This document shows positions 10,570 through 20,049 of a DNA stretch of 25,157 nt, in pieces; positions within the stretch are counted from its first letter, which is position 1, and the number at the start of each line of letters is the position of its first letter. The position numbers and the translations under genes are program-made. The DNA comes from Larix sibirica (taxonomy: Eukaryota > Streptophyta > Pinopsida > Pinales > Pinaceae): positions 27,848 through 53,004 of the forward strand of contig NWUY0300026567.1 in assembly GCA_004151065.3 (NCBI GenBank), given 5' to 3'. A model generated the notes under the pieces. It was given only the letters and a program-made list of their open reading frames with translations, searched no databases and was not told the origin of the DNA.

Positions 10570-11640
10570 AGCCCAACATTCCCTCTAAGGAATTTATAGT
10601 CTTAAAATATCAAAATATTAATAGGCATTAACATTAGATCATAAAGAAATCCTTTTCGATGTAGAGAATGGCATCCTATTTTTGACAATTTGACCTAAAA
10701 CTATCAAATGAACTAAATATATAAAACTAAAGGAGAAAAACAATGTATGAATTGCTAAACTAAATGTTGCATATATCCCTCATAGTCATAGGCATAGCCT
10801 CAATTTCCCATTGATCAAAATACCAACACATGTCATTGTGTGTATCCTCTATATGCTAGAAAATACAACTATAAAAAGATTCGAGAAAGAAGCCAATGTC
10901 AATGAAGGAACAACAAAGAAGTGAAGTGGAGTATGAACAAGAAAACAAGACGAGTTGCTAAGCAACAAGTCTGTGCTCTAAGTTGTTGTTCAATCAAACT
11001 ATCTAGCAATGACTCAAAGAGCAACAATTCTTGTATTCAAAATTAATCCAACAAAGAGGAATAATAGTCACATTGTGTTCACGTAGCTATAGCCATCATT
11101 CTTTTCCTTTCGGTTTTGTTGTTGATGCAGTCAAACAATCCGTTGATCAACACAATTATAGGTCTTAGTTTCTATTGTTTAAGAACCATAGCATGTCTCT
11201 TATCCACTAGCAACAATTGGTTTGATAGATTCTGTAGACGTTGAAGTTTATTTGGTTGATGAAGCAAATGTTCCAGTCACATATATAGATTGAGAGACAG
11301 ATTATTATATTCTAGATAATGGTGCAAATTATTATGTTGTACAAGAGTCTGATGTTGGTTGAAGCAGATGAGTTAGAAGTGGATTGGGTAGTTGTTGACA
11401 TCTATTAGCGCGGTGCTCAGTTATCTCATAATTGAACAAGTTATTTCGTGGATGGGTCTGTTCCCACAACAACTTTCTCCTATGAGCGTGATGGGAATGA
11501 ACCTACTATCACCTTATCCTGGCGGAGATCTCTCTCGTAATATTTGACAAACTTTTGTAATGCTTTACCTTTTTTAAAGGGTGTTTTTTCTCTTTTCATA
11601 AAATGTCATTTTCCCTAGTAGACACGCACTGTCATTGTTT
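10570..11640. other. Unclassified DNA with a possible coding remnant at its right end
   Basis: Mostly AT-rich with no gene. Between about 11225 and 11541 short codon-like segments can be read on the plus strand: DSVDVEVYLVDEANVPVTYI near 11230, and FVDGSVPTTTFSYERDGNEP near 11446, ending at TAA 11539. They are separated by stops. I do not recognise them, and they may be a relic of an unknown element or gene. Confidence 0.4.
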
Positions 11641-11650
11641 TTTAAGGATT

Positions 11651-12262
11651 GTAGGTTTTTACAACTTTGTGTTTGGGTCTTTGGAGATTTCTGTAGTGTT
11701 TCTTATACTTTTTTATAATTGAAAGAATAGTTTTTTTTTCTTTATAAAAAAATTAGTTTACAATAAAATTAGTTTACAATATGGGAGATTGCACGCAACA
11801 ACATAAAGCACATTTGTCATATCCACATTGGACGTATCCTTGTAGTGTACAGTGCGTCGAACATAAGTTTGAAAGGAGTCAATGGATGTGAGGGGACACA
11901 TGTATGTGTTGTTCCTTGGATAAAGATTGGTGCCTTACTTGTATACACTTCATTGGCCGCATGTTATGTAACATGTTTATTTAGAACTATACTAAGTTGA
12001 TTACAATTTGTTTAAGGTATGAACATTGTATATACATGTGTAGATCGATGTCGGGTAATCATAAACGGGACTGAGAAATGACTAGGCTATAAAAAATAAA
12101 AATACTTCTGTCATGTTTCAAAATTGCAGGCCCTTAATTCAAATTTTGTATGGCCAAAGCACGGTTATCTTTTGGTGGTTAAGCATCATGGGTGTTAGTA
12201 ATGATTTGACAAGTATATATATATATATGCAAGATTTAACCTTCCTAGGATCTGTTCACTAA
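11651..12262 (+). repeat. Direct repeat copy A (~610 bp), ends in (TA)n
   Basis: It begins TAGGTTTTTACA and ends near ATTTAACCTTCC. It matches copy B nearly throughout. Shared landmarks include GGGAGATTGCACGCA, ACAGTGCGTCGAA, AGGCCCTTAATTCAAATTTT and TGGTGGTTAAGCATCATGGG. It differs by small indels, including one of several bases around 11965. A (TA)n tract sits at 12214-12228. No ORF is evident. It has no obvious TG/CA ends or tRNA-primer site, so I do not call it an LTR. Confidence 0.8.
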
Positions 12263-12362
12263 GTGAAACTATGTCATAGAGCTTTTAACACGGTGAATAT
12301 CCAGATGTTGTTTACTTTGTCGGTTATGGATTATGTATATTGTGTTTATTTGGCATGTTGGA

Positions 12363-12967
12363 CTATAGGTTTTTACAGCTTTGTGTTTGGGCCTTTGGAT
12401 ATTTTTGTAGTGTTTCTTATACTTTTTATAATTGAAAGAATAAATTTTTTTTTTCTAAAAAAAATAGTTTACAATACGGGAGATTGCACGCAGCAGCATA
12501 GAGCACATTTGTCATATCCACACTAGACGTATCCTTGTAGTGGACAGTGCGTCGAATAGAAGTTTGAAAGGAGTTGATGGATGCGAGGGGACACATGTCT
12601 GTGTTGTTCCTTGGATCAAGATTGGTGCCTTGCTTGTATACGCTTCATTGGCCACATGTTATGGTAGATTTATTTAGAACTGTACTAAGTTGATTATAGT
12701 TTGTTTAAGGTATGAACATTGTATATACCTGTGTAGATCAATGTTGGGTAATCATAAACGAGACTGAGAGATGACTAGGCTGTAGAAAATAAAGATATTT
12801 CTGTCATGTTTCAAAATTGCAGGCCCTTAATTCAAATTTTGTATGGCCAAAGCACGGTTATCTTTTGGTGGTTAAGCATCATGGGTGTTAGTAAGAATTT
12901 GACAAGTACAAGTATATGTGTGTGTGTGTGTGTGTCCAAAATTTAACTTTCTTGGTATTTGTTCTTA
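12363..12967 (+). repeat. Direct repeat copy B (~600 bp), ends in (TG)n
   Basis: Second copy of the preceding unit, in the same orientation. It starts about 713 bases after copy A, and the offset narrows to about 693 by the right end through indels. The right ~80 bases before the microsatellite are almost identical to copy A. The microsatellite is (TG)9 at about 12917-12934, where copy A has (TA)n. About 100 unrelated bases separate the copies. Confidence 0.8.
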
Positions 12968-13777
12968 TATATATTGTTCTTATACATTTTTAAAAGAATT
13001 TGTAAAATTGGGTTGCATTTACCTGATACCTAATCTTACTCCATTAGTATTGCAATATTTCATTTACTTATTAGTCGGATTAGCATCATTTCCTTGTGGT
13101 TGACCAACGAAGAAGAAAAACAATCACCATTCACGTTGTTGCTAAGTACCTAGTGTTGGGATTAACCATTTAGCCTATATTCATGCTAAAAAATTGTTCC
13201 CTATCAACTTATTTGATTTTTGTGGGATTAATAAGATCTTCATATCCTCAAATCACAACCTCTTAGTTCCCAAGGGTTTCAGGCCTATCCAAAACATTTT
13301 TTTGATCCATTAGTGCTATACCATATTTGACCACCCTATGGTCGAAAGTTGAATTTATCCCATCATACTTCTTTTTATTGAATTGCACAAACATTTTTTA
13401 GAGTTATTTGGCAGTTGGTTGTGAATTGTACTCTAGGTCGACTTCATATTGTCTCTTAGCAACTACCAGTCTCATACAAATTGCCTCAAAAAAATAAAAA
13501 GTGTGGATAATGCACAACCATGAGCAAGGTTCATGGACACATGTCTGGCCACAATTATGCTCCCCTATTGTTCTAAATTCTTTTACATCATATAAAAGGA
13601 AGCCTATTATTGTAGATGAGGTTGGGAGAAACATTAATTGGGTCTAGAGAAATGAGTTGATACTTTGTTTGAACCTCCCCTCATGTGCTCTTCAAGAAGA
13701 GAAGAAGAAAATTCATTAAACTCATGATTTATACTTTCAATCAAACAACAAATACAAGCAACACCTAGGAGAATAGT
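12968..13777. other. Spacer before the gypsy gag, 5' LTR not identified
   Basis: The 5' LTR and primer-binding site of the gypsy element should lie upstream of 13778, but I see no convincing TG...CA terminus or PBS here. A 76-codon minus-strand open frame at 13404-13634 shows no motif. The 5' LTR may have been deleted or diverged beyond recognition. Confidence 0.4.
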
Positions 13778-15191
13778 ATGACAACAAGAACTTTGACATT
13801 TACAATGGAAGGAGCTATAACGAATCCAATATTAAGAATTTATGTGTTTCATGGAACCGAGAAAGATGATGCATAACAACACTACTTTGTGTGAGAAGTA
13901 GTATGGGCAGTAAACAAAATTACATATGACACCACAAAGACATCGTAGTTGGAAACAACTTTCAGAGAGCATGCACTATAGTGGTACATGAAATATGAGA
14001 CTGATATTCCCTCTGGTAAGACTAGGACATACATAGAAATTAGAGAGGATAGAATCAAGGAGTTCCAGAAACCTAAATCCAAGTACCAACATACCACGGT
14101 GTTGAAGGAAAACAAACAAAGAGAAGGTGAGGGTGTATGGGATTTTGATCATAGATTCAAGGAACTCCTAGGAAAATTGAGTTTTAAATTACAAGACATA
14201 CAATGACGGGAGTGGTTCATTGTTGGATTATTTCCCCACACCCTTAATCCCCTTACACATCAAAAGATAAATACATAGCAGGAAGCGCTAGGGATTTTGC
14301 TAATATTGGAAGCCTCACCACCTACGGGCAACTTTGTCTGGATGGTGCAAATACAAAACCAGCTGGTTGTGCTCTCAGAAAAATTAGAAGACTTATCGAA
14401 AGGGAAATATTTGCATAAAAATATATGTTGTACACTATGCAAAATAGAGGGACACCACTGGAATGAGTGTTTGTTGATGAGTAATTATGCTAGTACCGAC
14501 ACCCTAACCCTTTTCCATTGGGTGCATCGAATTTGTTTCCTTTAGGGTCTAAGTTGGACTAGTGTGAGATATGTAGACAATGGGGACACAAACCACCACA
14601 TTGTCCTATGCTCCAGAAGTACCAAACAAGTACTAACAGACCATTATGCAAATTTGTAAATCTGTTGGACATGATGTGAACAATTGTAAAGCATTGGAAC
14701 TAATGAAGGAAAACACAACAAATACCTATAGAGTATAGGGAGCGGAAAACACGGGAGGTCAAGGACAAGGAAAAGGATTTAGGGGAAGGAGGTGCAGTGG
14801 ATACAAAGACTCGATAAGACCATATTGATTTAATCATAGCGAGGTTGATCACATTGCATGACACTGTACGAAACTGCGCACACTCTGTGCTTATTATTAT
14901 AGCACATACCACCAAACAAAGGAATGTCCGGACTTGGTACAGAAGTGGGAAGAAAAGAGAGTGTGCATAGTAACTTCATAACCACACCTAGGATATCAAC
15001 AATCCACACAAGTGCACAATATTACCAGAGGTGGCGCAAAGATTGGAGTAGACGTTGAAGCAATATTGAATAGCAAGATCAAGAAATCTGTTTGGCCACA
15101 GTCAAAGTTTGACGTAACAAGACAAACAAAGTACCTACATGATGATGTAGAGATGATGCAGAATGTGCTAAAATTATGGAAAGAGACATAA
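13778..15191 (+). pseudogene. Ty3/gypsy gag (capsid and multi-knuckle nucleocapsid)
   Basis: Starts at ATG 13778 (MTTRTLTFTMEGAITN) and ends at TAA 15189-15191. The capsid-like part has YVFHGTEKDDA near 13840, LETTFREHAL followed by WYMKYETD near 13950-14000, and VWDFDHRFKELLGKLSFKLQ then REWFIVGLFPHTLNPLTHQK near 14136-14270, typical of the retrotransposon gag domain. Stops occur at about 13862, 13880, 13940, 13979, 14204 and 14276. The nucleocapsid part follows and shifts frame twice. In the family, Gag assembles the virus-like particle and packages RNA. The final ~250 bases before TAA are coding-like but without known motifs. Confidence 0.8.
14429..14927 (+). other. Array of five CCHC zinc-knuckle footprints in gag
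   Basis: Knuckle 1 (14429-14470): CTLCKIEGHHWNEC. Knuckle 2 (14563-14604, next frame): CEICRQWGHKPPHC. Knuckle 3 (14647-14687): CKF and CKSVGHDVNNC, with one base missing between the first two cysteines. Knuckle 4 (14826-14867) keeps the CX2CX4HX4C spacing, but the first Cys codon is TGA and the second is CAT. Knuckle 5 (14886-14927): CAYYYSTYHQTKEC, second Cys replaced by Tyr. Knuckles bind RNA. Gag proteins usually have one or two, so five is unusual. Confidence 0.7.
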
Positions 15192-15413
15192 CTGACCACA
15201 AACTAGGAAATGGAGCCAATGACATAAGTAAGTGAGTTTTTAATATGTTGTGTTAGAATGTTAAATAGTCAACACTTAGCTAAACAATTAACATAGATAT
15301 TAGTAAGATGGATAGTGATGTTAGAGGATGTTGAACTTATTTCGGCTCCCCTCCCAGAGACAATTGTAGGATAGGTACAAAAGAAGAAGAGGTGCTTAGG
15401 AAGGGAATTTAAG

Positions 15414-15630
15414 ATGTCGATGGAAATTAGGGGTTACGAGATACAAGATGTCATGTTAGACTTGGGGTTTGATGTGAATATTCTGTCCAAGAACTCGTGG
15501 GAGTTGATGGGGAAACCAAAGTTGGTTTGGTCCCCCATTTAACTCTATTTTCCAATCAGTACAGAATCTTCCCTATTGGACGTGTGGAAGAAGTAGCAAT
15601 GATTATTGTTAACACCAAAATTTTTCTACA
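15414..15630 (+). pseudogene. Gypsy aspartic protease fragment
   Basis: From ATG 15414 the frame reads MSMEIRGYEIQDVMLDLGFD, then VNILSKNSWELMGKPKLVWS, with a stop at about 15540. A shift to the next frame gives LFSNQYRIFPIGRVEEVAMI to about 15630. The active-site triplet is Asp-Leu-Gly rather than the usual Asp-Thr/Ser-Gly; some plant gypsy lineages have this, so it may not be a mutation. The C-terminal half and the linker to reverse transcriptase are separated by the nested insert. A gap of about 220 bases (15192-15413) between gag and this fragment is coding-like but full of stops. Confidence 0.65.
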
Positions 15631-15784
15631 TGCCTTGTCATCAACCCAGTTGTTCACATTTGTCATCACTCCATCTCATTTACACCCATCATACCTTGAG
15701 AAAACATCATAAAAGCTAAAAACCGAATTCAAACACCAAAAGGGGCCACTTTAGAAACAAGTTGCACATATTACTAGGAAAATA

Positions 15785-15830
15785 GTGACCCAAGTCACTC
15801 ATTTTCCTTTGATTTAAGCAACCCAAGTTG
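15785..15830 (+). repeat. GTGAC...GTCAC module, copy in the LTR
   Basis: GTGACCCAAGTCAC (5-bp arms GTGAC/GTCAC) is followed by TCATTTTCCTTTGATTTAAG. A close match to this ~45-base module lies at 16801-16845, about 1 kb away. Confidence 0.6.
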
Positions 15831-15997
15831 CACATTTCTTCAAAAACAAAGTGACCTTGCCCCAACATGATTTTCAGTTGTTTCTACTTTTCTACTTTTT
15901 GGTTGTGGCATGAATTCTGACATGGCCCAAATCAAGGAGAGGATTTAGTACAGAAAAATCTAACCCGATCCTTATCCCCAAAGCCATGTACCGTGTC

Positions 15998-16005
15998 TAT
16001 AAAAG
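15998..16005 (+). promoter_or_regulatory. TATA box of the LTR promoter
   Basis: TATAAAAG in the context GTGTCTATAAAAGAACCC is a textbook plant TATA box. Transcription would start around 16030, placing the U3/R border in the middle of the LTR, as expected. Confidence 0.6.
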
Positions 16006-16471
16006 AACCCTCACTATACACAATTCTCCATTGCTTAGCTCAAGCCGTAATTCTATCAAATTTCCTTGAGATTGGAGTTAAACTCTCCTTGCTCCTGTCT
16101 CACCCGTTGGAGATCGTTGTCGTGATGTGTGGTCAGAGGGCTGTGAGACTGTTAGGAGACCAACGGACACTCCCTCAGACCACTATAGGGGCCCCTTTCA
16201 TTGTGCTTGTGACGTGACTCTACTCCTTGTAATTCTTGATTTAACATAAAAAGAAATTCTTTGATTCTTTACATGCTTATGTCATATGAATGTTGTTTGT
16301 CAAAGAATATGCTTATACTTTTAGTTTAGATTTGCTTTTATGTACTGCATACTAGTTAGTTTTATGTTTTGTTTGTTTTTGCTTTTCACTGTGAAACTCC
16401 GCTAAGGTCTACACAACCCTTAGCAGGTGTGTTTTGGCATGGGCGTGTGCCTAAACACATGCTACAGTTTT

Positions 16472-16489
16472 TGGCGACCATACTGGAGA
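16472..16489 (+). other. Primer-binding-site-like sequence
   Basis: TGGCGACCATACTGGAGA begins five bases after the putative LTR end. Plant LTR elements have a TGG-initial site complementary to a tRNA 3' end (ending CCA) at this place. TGGCGnC starts are common in gypsy elements. I cannot name the tRNA with confidence. Confidence 0.45.
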
Positions 16490-16680
16490 GGATCTATAAT
16501 ACTTCTCTAGTTGTGTTTGTCTTTCAGTTTATATCCCTTTGCTTGAGTTCTTTTCTGCTTTGTTTAGTCTTTTTCTCTGTTTGCTTGTTTTTTGTTTTGA
16601 TTGCCGGTAGGATCCCCGGCCTAGAACTCCCCAAGATTTGCCGAACCATGGTATTTTTTATTGTTTTCTGAACTGTCTGT

Positions 16681-16850
16681 CCAAGGTCACACCTGTTTGG
16701 CTGGTTTGAGCGACTTGAGTCACACCTTTCTCTTTGATACGTGTGACCTATTTCAAAAACCCAATTTTGGCTCTAAGTCACACCCGTCAACTAGTTTTAG
16801 GTGACCTGGGTCACTTATTTCCCTTCGATTTGAGCGACTTGACCCAAAAC
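16681..16850 (+). repeat. Cluster of GTGAC...GTCAC modules downstream of the LTR
   Basis: GTGACCTGGGTCAC at 16801-16814 is followed by TTATTTCCCTTCGATTTGAG, matching the copy at 15785. A further partial unit, GGTTTGAGCGACTTGAGTCA, is near 16703, and AAGTCACACC occurs near 16776. These may be a fragment of a second LTR (U3) or an amplified motif in the leader. Confidence 0.55.
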
Positions 16851-17420
16851 CTCTTTTTACTAGTAGTTTTCAGTAGTTTTTTTTGCCCTCTGCTCTGCAT
16901 AGATTGTGTTGGTTTTGCAACTTGAGATTGCTTGTAGCCCGATAGTTTCTATTTGTAGTCTTGTTAATTACTATAACAACCCTTTTTGCTTTTCCTATCA
17001 GATTTTTTGGCGATGAAAGTTCCCTTTAGATCAGAGTATCACTAAAGTTCAGTTTGGATTTCCTTTTTGTTGCATTTGCTTTATTTTTCAGTAAGTAGTT
17101 TGATAAATCAATCCTATTCTATAGTTAATCATTATGTTGTTTAAATCATTTTCAATTTGTTGGATTATGGCCTTACTATGATCTTTAAAATTTTAAACAG
17201 TTTAGTTATCTCAATTTCATGCATGCTTTGAGTAATAGATAACTTGATCATAATATTTTTTTTATGGTTGAGGTGGATTTGTTTCAAGAATAGTTTTATA
17301 GCTTAGTATTAAAATCGTTTTATCTCATTCAAGCATTTATATTACATAGATGTTAGTTGTACACACCTCCCGTGCAAACAAATTCACTCCCTAATTTAAA
17401 CTATAACTTGGTTCATGAAG

Positions 17421-17453
17421 CCAAGTGGAGCCTAAAATCAACCATAATCTAAC
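17421..17453 (+). repeat. 33-base exact direct repeat, copy 1, abutting NN
   Basis: Begins CCAAGTGGAGCCTAAAAT and ends ATCTAAC. Identical to 17836-17868. The undetermined bases 17454-17455 follow directly. Confidence 0.85.
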
Positions 17454-17835
17454 NNTGGGACTACACTCTAACATGATCTATAATGAAAGGTATAAAACTG
17501 ATGGCTCCCGACCCAGAACCATATAGACAGGATTTGTAGTTTTTTGATTCAACAAAAATTTCAAAGCTGACTCGATGGTAAAATAGAATAGGAGGTGGGT
17601 AACAATGGCAGGAAACCAGTGATTTCGAAATAGATTCTCCATTATTACCATTAACCATTGAATAGATAAATAAAATATCGTTCCTTTGTATCATGTTTTG
17701 AAATATGATCTTTTAATGTTTTAATATTATCACAGTCATTTAAACTTGTGGCGGGTGAATAAATTGATAGGCTCTAAGTTAAACAAACTAGACTATTTAC
17801 CACTAACTATTTGTTATTTTAATAGTTATNTGACC

Positions 17836-17868
17836 CCAAGTGGAGCCTAAAATCAACCATAATCTAAC
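17836..17868 (+). repeat. 33-base exact direct repeat, copy 2, just after N
   Basis: Identical to 17421-17453 and five bases after the undetermined base 17830. The 415-base offset and the Ns at both copies suggest an assembly or gap-filling artefact, or a real short duplication. Confidence 0.85.
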
Positions 17869-18540
17869 TCACTAAAATCTCACTTGAGGATGAAAATAGC
17901 ATTGTAGTTAGGTTAGGACTTTGGGGATAGGAATCCAAATAATTCCCCCTTGTCGCTATACATCCAAAACATAGTGGTTGTCCATTTATGGAGCTAAAAT
18001 CCTCTTATACTTTTAGATACTATTGAAACCAATTTGTGAGTGGGCCTCTCCTTTCAAGGGGATAAACAAAAAGACTAGAATTGAATGGCTAGGTGGTGCA
18101 TCATCCCACTCATTACCGAATATCATTTAGATCATTTTCTTTGAGCTAAAGCTGTAGGAAACTCATTTGATGTGTCTGTGAATGAGGTAGCCTCGAAGCC
18201 TTTATTTTTAGGTATCTTACCCAGAGGCGATCCCCTTCGCTGGGGGGATCCCTAGGACAAATAGATTCAACTCCAACCCCAACTCTATCATTGTTCTTTC
18301 GATATTCACTCACTAGGTCTAGATAGGATTGATGCCCCTATTTTGACCTAGTGATTGGAAGACTCGACTCAGCTTCCTACTTCTTTTTATTTGATGGGAA
18401 TTCATCCCCCAACGGAGGAAAATATTTGAAGAAGATTTATTTGGTGCTTTTATTTTTTATTGTGTATATCTCTGTTAGGTTTAGTCGATCTTTTTCTTTT
18501 TTAGCATTGCTCTTTTCGATTTTTCTTCTATTTTCTACTA

Positions 18541-20037
18541 GATCATATCACTTGTTGCACACATGTTGCACCTGTTGTTCGATTTAGTTCTTCTTACATA
18601 GTTGAAGTTATTCAATTTGAGCTTTACCAACCACAACCTTGTGTTGTTGAATTGTTCAACTGAGACTTTGTCAATATAGCTTCCCCGAGTTACTCTCACA
18701 AACTTTGCGGCCAAACCCCTCAGTACAGTTTCATATGTCGCAAAGTTGGCTCCACTAGTCGAACCCCATTTTGACACAATACATAGTTGTTGGAGCACTC
18801 CTCCGAGTCATTTGATTTAAAATCCTCACATTTAGGATCGACTTCACCTTCACACACCACCAGTACCATGGTCGGGACCATTCCCACCTCCATCGGCATC
18901 CCCACCCCTAGTGGTGGAAGCCTCCCTCTTTCTAGAGGAGGAACCATTGTCAGTGGTTCCATAACCAGAGTTGTGACCAACACCATCATTGGTCCCTCCT
19001 TCTCGTGACCTAATGCGAGCCTTCCATTTATGGCTAGTCCAAACATCCCTGACTTGGTGATACTGACCAATCATCCAATCCGTCATGATCCAAATTGGCC
19101 TCCCATTCCTACCAAACTCCCTTCGAACATCCCTAAGTTCAAGGGGAAGGAAAGTGAGGATCCCCAAAACCACATCATGTCGTTTCACCTATGGTGTTCC
19201 TCTAATAGCATTGTAGATGATCCCATCATGTTGCACCTGTTTTAGATAACCTTGATTGGTGTCGGAACTAAGTAGTACATTGACCAACCCCATTGGACAC
19301 GTTCCAACTTTGCATCTTTGGCATCCACTTTTCTACAATTCTTCTAGTTGCCTATCCATTATGATGAGGGTGTATAAATCCTTTTATCCTACCAGCATAA
19401 ATCCTCCACATACATCACGACACAACCATGAGTGGCCTCAATGCCGAAGTTTGTGCAAGATTAAGCTTGATGATAGGATCTTTTTCGATTGGTTTTTGAA
19501 ATCCCTCCTCGCAATAGCTAAAGACATGGCCTTTTAATGCTATCAGACTGAGGAAGAAGCTATCCTTAAGGCTTAGTAGTATGACCTAATTTACACACAG
19601 TCCAGATACTTGTACATAATCATCCCTGATGCCCCTTGTGGAGGATCCTCTTGGAAAGACCCACCGAGGGCATCCCATGTTGTGGATTGTGTCATCAACA
19701 TTGTTACATCCCTCCCAAATATATATGCACCTTACCCTCCCCTTTCAAATGGTTATGTGCATGGTAATCCCCCAAATGTTGAGCGTTCTTATCAGGGTCA
19801 TGTTCCTACACCTGGTTACGACCTTGATTTATCTCACGCTTCATCGCATACTTGAATGAGTACCTCTTATTCATTTCCTTCCTTAGCTCCCATGTTCATG
19901 GGCCCTCGTGTAGTGGCTCCATGTGTGGCGGTACTTCTACCGGCTTCATGGCCCTCCAATCATTATCCCATACTACCCTTGTCCTAGCCCTTCGTTAGCT
20001 CCTCTAGTGCAGCCACACCCCAATGTTCCCCCTTGAA
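18541..20037 (+). pseudogene. Second Ty3/gypsy-type gag (nested element)
   Basis: One frame is coding-like from about 18541, with stops at about 18661, 18772 and 18784. It is clear from 18787 through 19245: TSTMVGTIPTSIGIPTPSGG, then NWPPIPTKLPSNIPKFKGKE and NHIMSFHLWCSSNSIVDD, the usual opening of a plant gypsy gag domain. The same frame goes on with YIDQPHW and FASLASTFLQFF to about 19400. A frameshift leads to HEWPQCRSLCK, then DDRIFFDWFLKSLLAIAKDM, and TEEEAILKA then YDLIYTQSRYLYIIIPDAP (to 19640). The tail is rich in Pro, Ser, Tyr and Gly. No zinc knuckle or protease follows. It does not resemble the gag at 13778, so it belongs to a different family. Confidence 0.72.
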
Positions 20038-20049
20038 GAAGACACACTA

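Larger units (their letters stand above)
15636..16466 (+). repeat. Probable 5' LTR (or solo-LTR-like block)
   Basis: Bounded by TGTCATCA at 15636 and GCTACA ending at 16466, giving TG...CA ends and a length of about 830 bases. It contains a consensus TATA box (15998-16005) about 360 bases from its start and is followed five bases later by a PBS-like TGGCGACC. The left boundary is the least certain: alternatives lie between 15630 and about 15780. No second copy lies in the window to confirm the ends. Confidence 0.5.
16490..18540 (+). other. Long non-coding leader between LTR and second gag
   Basis: About 2 kb with T-rich stretches, no conserved coding frame and the GTGAC modules at its left. 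It contains undetermined bases at 17454-17455 and 17830. A small hairpin (GATCCCC at 18229-18235 with GGGGATC at 18244-18250) lies at the right. Small open frames here (16369-16671, 17461-17694, 18351-18587) look like composition effects. Leaders of 1-2 kb occur in some plant gypsy lineages. Parts could also be separate insertions. Confidence 0.45.
15636..20040 (+). mobile_element. Nested 5' half of a second LTR retrotransposon
   Basis: Protease motifs stop near 15630, and the host element resumes near 20050 with a lysine/glutamate-rich linker (GKEIEGKRPYYQEP) leading into reverse transcriptase. In between lie an LTR with TATA box, a PBS-like site, a ~2-kb leader and a different gag, in the order expected for an LTR element's 5' half. 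No pol and no second LTR are seen, so the insert was truncated at its 3' side or lost that part later. Exact ends and target duplications could not be fixed. Confidence 0.6.

Noticed and set aside
10555-10600. Target-site duplication of the main LINE
   Set aside because: The bases after the poly(A) tail (GCCCAACATTCC) were sought near 3600-3700 without a convincing match.
11651-12967. The two ~600-bp direct repeats as an LTR pair
   Set aside because: Only ~100 bases separate them, and no TG/CA ends, PBS or polypurine tract was seen, so an ordinary LTR element is not supported.
13404-13634. Minus-strand 76-codon open frame as a host gene
   Set aside because: Short, cysteine- and phenylalanine-rich without a recognisable domain, and no upstream promoter or related exon was found.
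17008-17025. Second PBS-like TGGCGATGAAAG
   Set aside because: It resembles the first site only over TGGCGA and has no LTR end (CA) just before it. Probably chance.
18720-19188. Minus-strand open frames of 112-116 codons, glycine- and methionine-rich
   Set aside because: They lie antisense to the second gag, whose plus-strand frame carries clear family motifs (PPIPTKLPSNIPKF, FHLWCSSNSI). The minus frames are shadows of its Pro/Ser/Thr codons.
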